A DNA stretch of 40,390 bases from JBCCGG01 sp039029395. Lineage in GTDB: Bacteria > Pseudomonadota > Alphaproteobacteria > Kiloniellales > JAKSDN01. The stretch is from positions 1 through 40,390 of the forward strand of contig JBCCGG010000053.1 of the NCBI GenBank assembly GCA_039029395.1, read 5' to 3'. The notes under the pieces were generated by a model. That model saw nothing but the letters and a program-made list of their open reading frames with translations, did not search any database and was not told the DNA's origin. Below are positions 24,197 through 32,701 of the stretch, piece after piece; position 1 is the stretch's first letter, and every line of letters begins with the position of its first letter. Both the position numbers and the translations under genes were made by a program.

Positions 24197-25231
24197 TCAA
24201 CCCTGCTTGTAATAGTAGTAATAGGAACCAAACTGAGTGGTTCCGAACTGACCGTCGGCCTTGTTAAGCACCATGCCGATCAAGGGCCCTATGTTGATCA
24301 GTTCGATCGCCGATTTGATCGCGGCGCTGCGGGTCTTGTGGGCTTCGACGACGAAGATGATCTGGCCGACCCGCTCGGCCAGCACCGTGGGCTCCGTGGT
24401 CGCCAGGACGGGCGAGCTATCGAACACGATGATCCGATTGGAATAGCGGTCCGCCATGTCGCTGAGCAGCGCCTGCATGCGATCGCTGGCAAGCAGCTCC
24501 GGGTTCATCGCGTTCGGCGCGCCGGCCGGAATCACGGTGAGACCGTCGACATTGGTCTTGATCATTACGTCGGCGATATCGAGCGAGAAGTCCTCCAGCA
24601 CATCGACCAGGCCGCGCTGCGCCGAGATGCCGAACCTGGAGGAGATCGTCGGCTTGGTCAGATCGCAGTCGATCAAGAGGACCGATAGGTCTTTTTCCGA
24701 CGCGATGCTCATGGCCAGGTTCATGGCGCTGAAGGTCTTGCCTTCGCCCGGGATCGCGCTGGTCACCATGATCAAATTAGGGTTGGAGACATCATCGCGC
24801 CAGCGGTTGGCCAAAACCGTGCGCTTGATCAGACGAAACTCTTCGGTGGTCCTGGTGCGCGTGTTGTTGGGCGTGACGATGCCTTGGGACTCGAGCCGGT
24901 TAAAGTCCAGCTCGACCGAGCGGACGCCGTTTTCGTGGATCTGGTGGACGCCGTTGGCGCCTGCGGGCGCCGGCCGCTTCGGGACCTCGCCGTTTTCGAT
25001 CGGCGCGGCCGGCCGGACCTCGGCTTCGAGCGGCAACTCGGTGTCGCCGGCCAAGGGATCCGGAATATCCGGTAGCGGCAGCTTGTCGCCCTGCCGCTCG
25101 GCCAAAGGCCTGTCGAGCCCGTGGTCGAGGGACATGTCGATTTCGTCTGGAGGGGCGAGCTTCTCCGCGGCGCGCTCGACCAGTGACGTGCGCTCCGGTC
25201 GCCGCTCGTTACCCTTGTCGTCAACTGTCAT
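24197..25231 (-). CDS. Bacterial tyrosine autokinase, exosortase-A-system type
   Basis: This 344-residue protein has a disordered, proline- and acid-rich N-terminal 110 residues and then a BY-kinase domain. Walker A is TSAIPGEGKTFSAMN (157-171), Walker A' is VLLIDCDLTKPT (184-195) and Walker B is IIVFDSSP near 263. The C-terminus ends in a tyrosine cluster GSYYYYYKQG, the usual autophosphorylation site. With the chain-length protein encoded just upstream it would control polymer length through cycles of phosphorylation. The cytoplasmic kinase and its membrane activator are separate genes here, as is usual for XrtA loci. Confidence 0.94.
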   Translation of the reverse strand: MTVDDKGNERRPERTSLVERAAEKLAPPDEIDMSLDHGLDRPLAERQGDKLPLPDIPDPLAGDTELPLEAEVRPAAPIENGEVPKRPAPAGANGVHQIHENGVRSVELDFNRLESQGIVTPNNTRTRTTEEFRLIKRTVLANRWRDDVSNPNLIMVTSAIPGEGKTFSAMNLAMSIASEKDLSVLLIDCDLTKPTISSRFGISAQRGLVDVLEDFSLDIADVMIKTNVDGLTVIPAGAPNAMNPELLASDRMQALLSDMADRYSNRIIVFDSSPVLATTEPTVLAERVGQIIFVVEAHKTRSAAIKSAIELINIGPLIGMVLNKADGQFGTTQFGSYYYYYKQG

Positions 25232-25263
25232 CTAGCTGATCCTATAAGATGCGACGTGCCGCG

Positions 25264-26931
25264 TTAGAAGCCGCCACCGGTCATGACACCGGCAAAGGTT
25301 TGCTGCACCAAGTTTAGCGCCCGGTTAAGAATGTTCGGTGAGAACTCAAAAAAGCCGGAATTGTTGAGACCGGAGTTCTGCTCGACGATCTGCAGGAAGC
25401 CATAGGTCGCAAAGATTCCTACCACTGCGACAATCGTCGTCGTAGCCCGAGACAAGCTCCAGAGTCGGTCGCCGAAGGACTGCAGGTTGGAGATCGTGCC
25501 GAACACGGGAACGCCGAACTCGTCTCTCAGGCTGGCGGCCGTTGAGTAGGTGTCGTCCAGGATTACCAGAACCATGGCGAGGCCAAGTCCGGCGCCCAGG
25601 CCGACGAACAGCACGACAGTCAGGAACAGCGGGCGATTGGGGCCACTCGGGAAAGCCGGCACCTTGGGCGGATCGACGATACGGAACTGCACCTTGTCGC
25701 CCGAGGTGACGTAGCCCTCCGAAATCATGGCCGTATCCAGGCGGGACGCGAATTCCTGGTACTTGGACTTAAGCGCGGTGTAATCATGATTGAGACGCCC
25801 GAGCTCAGTCTCAACCAAGGGGACCTTGGCCGACTTCTCGTTCGCCACGGCCACCGTCTTCCGCAAACGCTCCACGCGATCTTCCAAGAGCTTGACCGTG
25901 GTCTCCAGCTGCAGCAGCTGGGCATGGGTGTTGGCGTAGACCGGGTTGGGAATTCCGTACCCGGAATCGTTACCGGCGCTCTCGAGCTCGCCCTCCTCAC
26001 TGCCGATCGGCAGATTCAGGAGCTCCTCGTTCTCTTCCTCGCGCAAGGCTTCTAGGCGGCGCTGAAGCCACTTCACGTCCGGATGTTCGGACGTGTAGAG
26101 CGACAGCATCTGTTCGAGCTGGGCCTCGAGCTGAAGGATCCGCAGGTGATCGCCGGTCGGCGGCCCCAATCCGTCGGCCCCTTCGGCACCGACCTTCAGA
26201 AGCTCGTCGATCTTGGCGATCTCGGCGCGCAGAACCGCGCGCTGGGCGATGGCTTCCTTCAGCTGAACCTCGGACTGGGCCAGCGAGTCGCGCGCCTGCT
26301 GCGCTTTCTCCAGGAAGCTGGTGCGGCCGGGCAAGAGATCCACGTTCTCGAGCTTGAACTTCGCCAATCGATCTTCGGCGACATCGAGCTGCACCTTAAT
26401 ATCCGCCATCTGCCGCTCGATGAAATCCCGGGCCTGATCCAGGCCCTGGCTGCCCTTCAGGCTGCTTTCGACGAAAATCGTGATCAGCGCCTGCACAACG
26501 TCCCTGGCTTGACGAGGATCGTCCGACTCGAAGCTGACGGAAAAGAGGTCCGTCTCGACCACGCTGGAGGTCAGCTTGGTGCGGCTGCGCACGCTGTCGA
26601 CCAGGGCTTGCATGTCAGCCGGCGTATCGACCGTGATGTCTAGATCGACCATGCGAACCGCGCGCTCCAGATTGGGCCTGCTGAGCAGAGTCTGCTGGAG
26701 CAAGCGAACCTCCTGGCGCACGTCGTTCGAGACGATGAGGTTGCGCAGGAGCGGAGCAAGCACGTTGGCCGTGTCCACGTAGATCCGGCCCGAGGAGACG
26801 TAGACATTGGGCATGGCGGCCACGACGGCCCAGCCGATCAGGCAGACCACCCAAGCAGTCGCCAATGCATACCACCGACGACGCCAGAGGCTGTTCGCGT
26901 AGTGCGTTATTTGGGCGTAAATTTCATTCAT
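25264..26931 (-). CDS. Polysaccharide co-polymerase / chain-length determinant (Wzz-like), exosortase-A-system type
   Basis: This 555-residue inner-membrane protein has transmembrane segments near 18-40 (WYALATAWVVCLIGWAVVAA) and about 435-460. A large periplasmic coiled-coil region (about 165-400) carries Leu/Glu/Gln-rich heptads, and a further hydrophobic stretch lies near 500-520. The proline-rich VDPPKVPAFPSGPNRPLF just before the second segment is the classic Wzz motif. It sets chain length and works with the tyrosine autokinase 32 bases downstream. It is preceded by a 241-base gap in which no gene is seen. Confidence 0.92.
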   Translation of the reverse strand: MNEIYAQITHYANSLWRRRWYALATAWVVCLIGWAVVAAMPNVYVSSGRIYVDTANVLAPLLRNLIVSNDVRQEVRLLQQTLLSRPNLERAVRMVDLDITVDTPADMQALVDSVRSRTKLTSSVVETDLFSVSFESDDPRQARDVVQALITIFVESSLKGSQGLDQARDFIERQMADIKVQLDVAEDRLAKFKLENVDLLPGRTSFLEKAQQARDSLAQSEVQLKEAIAQRAVLRAEIAKIDELLKVGAEGADGLGPPTGDHLRILQLEAQLEQMLSLYTSEHPDVKWLQRRLEALREEENEELLNLPIGSEEGELESAGNDSGYGIPNPVYANTHAQLLQLETTVKLLEDRVERLRKTVAVANEKSAKVPLVETELGRLNHDYTALKSKYQEFASRLDTAMISEGYVTSGDKVQFRIVDPPKVPAFPSGPNRPLFLTVVLFVGLGAGLGLAMVLVILDDTYSTAASLRDEFGVPVFGTISNLQSFGDRLWSLSRATTTIVAVVGIFATYGFLQIVEQNSGLNNSGFFEFSPNILNRALNLVQQTFAGVMTGGGF

Positions 26932-27172
26932 GGTGCGACACTAAATTGTCAATTTCAACCAAAGCAACATACGCAAAGCAAGCTGTTTGCGTCATTGTAT
27001 CATACTTCTTGGAGCGTCTCTGCCTTGTCGTCACGATCCTTGCGATCTCCCAAGGGTTGCCCACGCGCGGTCGCTCGCCCCTCGATGGTTCGAAGCGGGA
27101 CGAGATGTTACACCGTGCGTGGTTAATAAATCCTACCTGGTCGGCCAAGCCTTTTGCCCTATGTTGTGAGGG
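26932..27172. other. Intergenic gap inside the exosortase operon
   Basis: These 241 bases between the export gene and the chain-length gene, both on the minus strand, hold no convincing gene. Short open frames here lack ribosome sites. The part next to the chain-length start is AT-rich and could hold a secondary promoter, but no clear -35/-10 pair with proper spacing was found. Confidence 0.4.
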
Positions 27173-27805
27173 TTAGAAGATACTTTGCGGTACGATTAGA
27201 ACATCGCCCGGCAGCATTGCAACGTTGGCGGTGATATCGCCGTCCTTTAGCAGATCCGATACGCGCACCCGATACTCCTTCTGCTCGCCGTCTTCCGTGC
27301 GCACAAGCACCGTGGAGTTGCCGTCGGCGAAATCGGTCAATCCGCCGGCGGTGATCATGAGGTCGAGCAGAGTCATGTTCGCCCGGTAAGGAATCGCGAG
27401 CGGCTGCACTGCCTCGCCGACCACTCGGACCTGCTCGGCATAGGTGCCGACAAAGCCATTTACGATCACGGTGACCAAGGGATCTTGAACGTACTTGCCG
27501 AGCTCCGCCTCGATCTCTCGCGACAGTTCGGTCGGGGTTTTATTCGCAACCTCGAAGTCCTCGAGCAGCGGCACCGAGATGCGGCCGTCAGGCCGCACGG
27601 CAACACCGGTCGAGATGTCCGGATTGCGCCAGACGAAAATAGTCAAAGAATCGCCGGGGCCAATCTTGTAAATCGGGGCTACTTCTGGCTGTTCCACGGT
27701 GGCCGGGGCCAAATCGGAACTATCGGAGCAAGCGTTAAGGAAAAGAATCGGACAGATCGTTAAGACGACGGACATTGATCGTCCAAGGGGTCCCAGATTA
27801 GCCAT
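27173..27805 (-). CDS. Polysaccharide export outer-membrane lipoprotein (Wza-like), exosortase-A-system type
   Basis: This 210-residue protein starts with a lipoprotein-type signal (VVLTICPILFLNAC, Cys26). A polysaccharide-export domain follows, with YKIGPGDSLTIFVWRNPDIS and VRPDGRISVPLLEDFEV. A SLBB-like part ends TLLDLMITAGGLTDFADGNS and MLPGDVLIVPQSIF. It is much shorter than E. coli Wza and matches the small export proteins of XrtA loci. It would form or gate the outer-membrane exit of the polymer. It is the first gene of the main minus-strand operon. ATG 27775 (residue 11) is an alternative start. Confidence 0.92.
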   Translation of the reverse strand: MANLGPLGRSMSVVLTICPILFLNACSDSSDLAPATVEQPEVAPIYKIGPGDSLTIFVWRNPDISTGVAVRPDGRISVPLLEDFEVANKTPTELSREIEAELGKYVQDPLVTVIVNGFVGTYAEQVRVVGEAVQPLAIPYRANMTLLDLMITAGGLTDFADGNSTVLVRTEDGEQKEYRVRVSDLLKDGDITANVAMLPGDVLIVPQSIF

Positions 27806-28187
27806 AAGGTGTCGATCCCGGTGCTTGGTGATTTCAGATGTAAAACAGAGTATTGTCTAATATAGACCTGGAGCGGTTCTTGGTACAAGGCCTGTGTGAC
27901 CGAATAGCGTGCCAAATTGGCTTTGGCGGCCGGTAAAAACAGGTCTATCGGAAAAGGGTTAACGATTCGCCAGCCTGGCTATCACCAAGTTTCCTTCAAG
28001 TCGAGGCAATAACCGAGTTGCGGGAACGGCAAAAGATCCAGCGTTAACAAAGATTTGAGTCTGGCCCCCCAGAATGCGGCGCGACCGTAACGGCCGGTGC
28101 GGCCAATTCTTGACCGGCCGGTCGCCCGGTGGGTTATATCCCAGGTACGCGGCCGAATCGGCCAAATGGCGCAACAGTGGACCCAAG
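27806..28187. other. Divergent regulatory region between the two exopolysaccharide transcription units
   Basis: These 382 bases carry no gene. They contain an AT-rich part (27820-27870) with a palindrome over a possible -10 element. A large GC-rich hairpin follows (CGGCCGGT 28091-28098 with ACCGGCCG 28113-28120, plus an outer GCGAC/GTCGC). The near-operator palindrome GGCCGAATCGGCC at 28151-28163 lies 24 bases before the glycosyltransferase start. An in-frame ATG at 28074 for that glycosyltransferase exists but the translated extension looks non-coding. Confidence 0.5.
27855..27888 (-). promoter_or_regulatory. Possible promoter and operator of the exopolysaccharide export operon
   Basis: On the minus strand TTGTAC (27883-27888) and TATATT (27859-27864) are 18 bases apart; the -10 matches consensus in five of six positions, the -35 only weakly. 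The -10 lies within the palindrome GTCTA-ATA-TAGAC (27855-27867), which could be a repressor site. The half-sequence ATAGACCT (27862-27869) recurs inverted as AGGTCTAT at 27941-27948. No regulator is identified. Confidence 0.4.
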
Positions 28188-29402
28188 ATGCGAATTCTGC
28201 ACGTTCTGGATCACTCCCTCCCGCTCCAGAGCGGCTATGTCTTTCGCACCATGGGGATCTTGCGCGCCCAGCGCCGACTCGGCTGGGAGACCGTCCATTT
28301 AACCGCGCCGAACGCTCAGATCGACGGCAGCGTGCCGCTTCAGGAGATCGACGGCTTCACCTTTCATCGCACCAAGGCGCCCGATAGCCCGCTGGCGCGC
28401 CTGCCGATCGCCGGCAGGTTTTCTGCCATGAACGCCCTGGAGCGCCGGCTACAGGCGGTTGTCGATGAGACCAAACCCGACGTGATCCACGCCCATTCGC
28501 CGGTGCTCAACGCGATTCCGGCCCAGCGGGTGGGCCGCCAGCGCGGGATTCCGATGGTCTACGAAATCCGCGCCTTTTGGGAGGACGCGGCGGTCGATCA
28601 CGGTACTGCCCGGGCCTGGGGGCCGCGCTATCGCTCCTCGCGGGCGCTCGAGACCTCGGCTCTGCGCCGGGCCGGGGCGGCGACCACCATCTGCGAAGGC
28701 CTGCGCGGCGAGATCATCGCGCGGGGCATTCCAGCCGAAAAGATCACGGTGATCCCAAATTCGGTCGATCTGGCCCACTTCGCCAGCCCGCCAGCCTACG
28801 ATCCCGCGCTCGCCCAGTCGCTTGAGCTGGAAGACGCCACCGTGATCGGCTTTATCGGCTCGTTCTATGCCTACGAGGGGCTCGACCTGCTGATCGAGGC
28901 GCTGCCCAGGGTTGTCGGAGAGATTCCGAATCTGAAGCTCCTTCTGGTCGGCGGCGGCCAGGACGAGGCGCGCCTCAAGGCGCTGGTCGCCGCGGCCGGT
29001 TTGGGGGATCGGGTGATCTTCACAGGCCGGGTCGACCACGCTGATGTGCCGCGCTACTACGGCCTGATCGACCTTCTGGTCTACCCGCGCCGAGGCCAGC
29101 GCTTGACCGAGCTGGTGACCCCGCTCAAGCCGCTGGAAGCGATGGCCAATGGCCGGGTGCTGCTGGCCTCCGACGTGGGCGGTCACAAGGAGCTGATCGA
29201 GCATGAGAAGACCGGGTATCTGTTCAAGGCCGACGACGTCGAGGATCTGGCACGCGCGCTCGTTGAGACCACCGCCCAGCGGTCAGGCTGGGAGGCGATG
29301 CGCCAGGCCGGGCGTGCCTTCATCGAGCGGGAGCGGACCTGGGATACCACGGTCAAGCGTTACGAAGGGGTTTATGCCTATGCGCGCAATGGCGCCAAGT
29401 AA
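28188..29402 (+). CDS. Exosortase-A-associated glycosyltransferase (GT4, Stp3-like)
   Basis: This 404-residue GT-B enzyme begins MRILHVLDHSLPLQSGYVFR, with SGYVFRT and the pattern RAQRRLGWETVHLT typical of the glycosyltransferase that accompanies XrtA. Further motifs are ITVIPNSVDLAHFASP, IGFIGSFYAYEGLDLLIEA, LLLVGGGQDEARLKAL and TPLKPLEAMANGRVLLASDV. It probably adds a sugar to the repeat unit. ATG 28188 is preferred over the upstream in-frame ATG at 28074 because the conserved N-terminus begins there. It is divergent from the main operon and is followed 21 bases later by the sulfotransferase. Confidence 0.92.
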   Translation: MRILHVLDHSLPLQSGYVFRTMGILRAQRRLGWETVHLTAPNAQIDGSVPLQEIDGFTFHRTKAPDSPLARLPIAGRFSAMNALERRLQAVVDETKPDVIHAHSPVLNAIPAQRVGRQRGIPMVYEIRAFWEDAAVDHGTARAWGPRYRSSRALETSALRRAGAATTICEGLRGEIIARGIPAEKITVIPNSVDLAHFASPPAYDPALAQSLELEDATVIGFIGSFYAYEGLDLLIEALPRVVGEIPNLKLLLVGGGQDEARLKALVAAAGLGDRVIFTGRVDHADVPRYYGLIDLLVYPRRGQRLTELVTPLKPLEAMANGRVLLASDVGGHKELIEHEKTGYLFKADDVEDLARALVETTAQRSGWEAMRQAGRAFIERERTWDTTVKRYEGVYAYARNGAK

Positions 29403-29423
29403 GAGAGGCTGGGGACGCCAGAT

Positions 29424-30197
29424 ATGCTGATCGTCTGCAACGGTGCCATCAAGAGCGGCTCGACCTGGCTCTACAACGTGGTGACCCGTCTGCTCGACCT
29501 GTCCTGGCCGCCGGACAGCTACTTGACCTTGACCAACGACGCCCACCCGACGATCCCCTCGCGCAAGATCGAGGCCTTCCTTGCCCTCGGACTGCACCAG
29601 GAGGCGCATTATGTCTCCAAGAACCACTATGGGCGCCAGGAGATTCGCGACCTGCTGCTCGCCGACAGCCAGGTGCGGGTGATCGATATGACGCGCGATC
29701 TACGCGACGTGATCGTGTCGGCCTACTACGACGCCTGCCGGCGCAATGGCTTTGAGGGGTCCTTCGAGACATATTACTGGCGCCTGGGCCGAGGCCTGGC
29801 CGACCAGCTTTCGCGCTACCATGCGCTCTGGGGCGACGGCCATCCCCAAGTCTTCGTGACCTCTTTCGAAACGCTCAAGACCGATTTTCGGCCCGAGGTG
29901 GCCCGCCTGGCCGCGTTTCTGGATCTTCCCCCCAATCCCGAGAAGATCGCCGAGATCGAGCAGGAGACCCACATCGACCGCCTGCGCAAGAAATACAGCG
30001 GCGAGGCCGAATATGCGACGGAGGAGAACCCTTTCTTCCGAAAGGGCGAGATTGGCGATTGGCGCAACCACTTCGGCCCCAAGCTGATCGCCGATCTGGA
30101 ACGGGTCGAACGACACGGGCTATCGCCTCTGGACCGCGTCGAGCTAGCCAACCGGGCCCGCCGCAAGCTGGCCCGCCTGACCGGCAAGAGGGCTTAA
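29424..30197 (+). CDS. PAPS-dependent sulfotransferase
   Basis: This 257-residue enzyme has the 5'-phosphosulfate loop KSGSTWLYN (10-18) and the 3'-phosphate motif RDLRDVIVSAYYD (91-103). Near 205 it has FFRKGEIGDWRNHF, which closes over PAPS in this family. It would transfer sulfate from PAPS to a hydroxyl or amino group, most likely on the sugar chain made by the neighbouring enzymes. Its stop codon shares bases with the stop of the convergent heparinase-like gene (TTAA at 30194-30197). A role in sulfating a small molecule is possible. Confidence 0.88.
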   Translation: MLIVCNGAIKSGSTWLYNVVTRLLDLSWPPDSYLTLTNDAHPTIPSRKIEAFLALGLHQEAHYVSKNHYGRQEIRDLLLADSQVRVIDMTRDLRDVIVSAYYDACRRNGFEGSFETYYWRLGRGLADQLSRYHALWGDGHPQVFVTSFETLKTDFRPEVARLAAFLDLPPNPEKIAEIEQETHIDRLRKKYSGEAEYATEENPFFRKGEIGDWRNHFGPKLIADLERVERHGLSPLDRVELANRARRKLARLTGKRA

Positions 30198-32551
30198 CTC
30201 TCCGGCCAATCGAGGGTCAGATCCGCCCGAGCGGCGCCGGCGATCGTCAATCCCGCCGCACCCTCGGCCAATTTCAGCTCGGCAATCGTCATCGGCGCGC
30301 CGATCTCCAACCTCATGTGGGGCGCCGAAAGCTGCACCCCGCCTAGCCAGCGCACCTCAGGTGGGCGCCCGCCACGGCTGCGCAGCCAGAGAAGCTCGCC
30401 GCGAAAAGTCAAGCCAAAGGCTTCGACCGCCTGATCCGCGCCGGCTCCGAAGAGCAGGGTGTCGCTGAATGTGCCGCGGGAGAACTGCACGCCCAATCCA
30501 CCCTCCGGCAGGTCAGTGAGTTCGACTATTGGGTCTTCTTCCTCGCGCCCGCCCGGCGCCAGTACAATTGCGGAGGTCCCCGCTTCTTCGCTAACAGCGT
30601 ATCGCAGCAGCGGGGCGGCCTGCTTGACGCCGTAGCTTGGCGCGACCCAGCCGGCTGGCGGCTTGACGATGCCGTTGAGGATCTCGGGCCCCGCGAGATC
30701 CGGGCTCGCAGCGATATCCAAGCAGACGTCGCCGCACCGCACGCGCCGGCCGCCCTCTAAGCTATCGATCCGGGCATCGGGTGGCAGTTGGAAATGCAGC
30801 CACCTGGCGCGCCCCTCCGGATCCGGCGGCGTCCTGTCGATCACAACCCAATAGCACCCGGGGACGTGAACCACCGCGCGCCGGTGGCCGCTGTAGGGCG
30901 TCTCGCCGATGACCTCGCCTTCGACCCAGGCTAAATCCCGGCCGATCACCCGGTGGCGCGCAACGACCCGCGACTTGATGTCGCCCCGGGCACCGCCGGG
31001 AAAGTCGCCGGCCCGGCGGGCGAGCGGATCGGCGCCTTCAATGACCAAGCCGTTGCTGGCGCCCGGACCGATGAAGTGCCGGCGCCAATTGGGCTCCTTG
31101 AGAGGCCAGTTGGTCTGGTCAGAGCGGTAGGTGTAGGTACCGCTGGGCACGATAACCGGTGTCGCCCGGAGGCTTAGATAGACGCTCAGCAAGTCGGCCT
31201 GCATGTGGCCCGGCGCAATCGCGGCGCCCTCGGCCGGTCCGCTGCGAAAGATCAGCCGGCTTTCGTCGCCCGCCTCCGCCAGGCAGTCGTAGCCGCCATC
31301 GGGGAAGCTGCGGCTGCCCATGGCACCGCCCGACGCCGCCGACACCTGGCCGCCGAGCAGCCAATAGCCGCGCTCCGCCGTAAAGTCGTCCTCGCGGGGC
31401 GGCGCCGTTTGGCGGTCGAACAGGGCACGTCCCAAGAGTCGCCAGGCGCCCTGTGCCCAGCCGCCGCCGGCGTCGAGCGGCAGAATGGGATCCTCGATCG
31501 CCCCGCCCAGCGCCAGCGGGCGCCCCTCGGGCCCGCTCAGGCAGCTCTGAAAAGCCACCATGCCGCGCGCCCGGCCAAGCAGCCAGTCGGCGACCGGCAG
31601 GCCGTTGCGGCGGCACAGCAGGAGGTAGCTGAAGACCAGCTCGCAAGCATGTTCGTGATAGTGCACCGAATGCTCGAAGCTGGTGCCATCGGGATAGACC
31701 TGGCGTGCCACGGCGGCCAGGAAATCCGCCTGGCCGTTCAGGCGCCAATCCCGGGACTCGCGGAATTCCGGGTAGAGCGTGCCGAACAGCCACAGGGCAA
31801 AGCTCTCGGCCATCAAGTGGTTGTTGGGGGTTGCGCTCGGCTGACGCGCGGCGATCAGCCGAATGTCGCAGAGCAGAATCTTGAGGATCAGCGGCTCGAG
31901 CCCGTCGTCAGATTCCGGCCCGGCGCCAAGGAAGGCCAGGCCCCAGATCAGGGCGAGCATCCTGTGCACCGCCACGTGGGCGCTGGCGTAGCCGAGCGGA
32001 TTGGGTTGATCGTAGGTCGCCTGGCACCAGCTCTCGATCAAGGCCTTCAGGGTGGCCCTGGCCGGCGCGCCGTGCAGCGCGGCCAAGGCCAAGCGCGGCG
32101 CGAAGGCAAAGCGGTGCGGCCGCTGGCTGTAGAGCCGGTCGGCGCCGGGCCCGAGCGGCAGGGCCCGCCAATCGGCCGCCGAGGCGAGGCGCGCCTCGCG
32201 GCCATAGAGCGATACCCGAAATTGGGCCAGCTCGGCAGCCTGATCCACAGCGGCCTGGCGCCAGGCCGGGCGGTCGCGCGCGATCGTCTCCACCGCCCGC
32301 CGGATTTCCTCCGGCCCGGCGAAGAAGCGCGGCGCCCGGCGACCACGCAGATGGGCCGCGACGTCTTCCGGCGACCCGAAAGCCGGTGTGATGGCGTCGA
32401 GCAGTGCCTGGTCGCTCGGCAGCTCGTGGATCTGGGCCGGCGGCGGCTTGGCGATCAGCGCATCCAAGCGCCGCTTCAGGCGGACGGCGGGACGGCGGAG
32501 AGGTTCAGGCAGTCTCGGCATAGAAGGACGACTCGGGAAAGCGCGGCTCAC
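30194..32551 (-). CDS. Heparinase II/III-like protein
   Basis: This 785-residue protein combines an alpha/alpha-barrel and a C-terminal beta-sandwich as in heparinase II/III and alginate lyases. Key segments are PNNHLMAESFALWLFG (about 238-253) and YPDGTSFEHSVHYHEHACEL (about 280-299). In the beta part they are GHMQADLLSVYLSLRATPVI and PSGTYTYRSDQTNWP. No signal peptide is seen. Such proteins eliminate or trim acidic polysaccharides; members inside biosynthetic loci may edit the polymer or act as epimerase-like modifiers. It is convergent with the sulfotransferase, and the pair suggests a sulfated or uronic-acid-containing polymer, which is inference. Confidence 0.85.
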   Translation of the reverse strand: MSRAFPSRPSMPRLPEPLRRPAVRLKRRLDALIAKPPPAQIHELPSDQALLDAITPAFGSPEDVAAHLRGRRAPRFFAGPEEIRRAVETIARDRPAWRQAAVDQAAELAQFRVSLYGREARLASAADWRALPLGPGADRLYSQRPHRFAFAPRLALAALHGAPARATLKALIESWCQATYDQPNPLGYASAHVAVHRMLALIWGLAFLGAGPESDDGLEPLILKILLCDIRLIAARQPSATPNNHLMAESFALWLFGTLYPEFRESRDWRLNGQADFLAAVARQVYPDGTSFEHSVHYHEHACELVFSYLLLCRRNGLPVADWLLGRARGMVAFQSCLSGPEGRPLALGGAIEDPILPLDAGGGWAQGAWRLLGRALFDRQTAPPREDDFTAERGYWLLGGQVSAASGGAMGSRSFPDGGYDCLAEAGDESRLIFRSGPAEGAAIAPGHMQADLLSVYLSLRATPVIVPSGTYTYRSDQTNWPLKEPNWRRHFIGPGASNGLVIEGADPLARRAGDFPGGARGDIKSRVVARHRVIGRDLAWVEGEVIGETPYSGHRRAVVHVPGCYWVVIDRTPPDPEGRARWLHFQLPPDARIDSLEGGRRVRCGDVCLDIAASPDLAGPEILNGIVKPPAGWVAPSYGVKQAAPLLRYAVSEEAGTSAIVLAPGGREEEDPIVELTDLPEGGLGVQFSRGTFSDTLLFGAGADQAVEAFGLTFRGELLWLRSRGGRPPEVRWLGGVQLSAPHMRLEIGAPMTIAELKLAEGAAGLTIAGAARADLTLDWPES

Positions 32552-32639
32552 CGTCTATAGCGCATGGGACCGGGCCGCACGAGGACGCACTGCAGCGATC
32601 CGCCTGAACGATCCATGAGGTAATATTCATGCTTTGTTC

Positions 32640-32666
32640 TTGAAAATCAGCAAAGAATTGTATATC
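32640..32666 (+). promoter_or_regulatory. Possible promoter of the GYF_2/TM2 gene
   Basis: TTGAAA (32640-32645) and TATATC (32661-32666) stand 15 bases apart in an AT-rich 60-base stretch, about 35 bases before the ATG at 32702. The spacing is short, so this is tentative. GATAAT at 32672 is another -10 candidate but has no good partner. Confidence 0.3.
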
Positions 32667-32701
32667 GTGACGATAATAAATTTTTTAATGGGGATTGGCT
32701 A

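Noticed and set aside
26865..27176. Small plus-strand frames around the gap in the exosortase operon
   Set aside because: No ribosome site and no protein-like composition; they overlap the chain-length gene start.
27899..27914. Sigma-54-like -24 element TGGCACG on the minus strand upstream of the export gene
   Set aside because: The -12 part reads TCGGT, giving GG-N10-GG instead of the required GG-N10-GC.
32659..32666. TTGTATAT resembling half of the HutC operator
   Set aside because: The second half (ACAA) is missing, and the adjacent genes are unrelated to histidine use.
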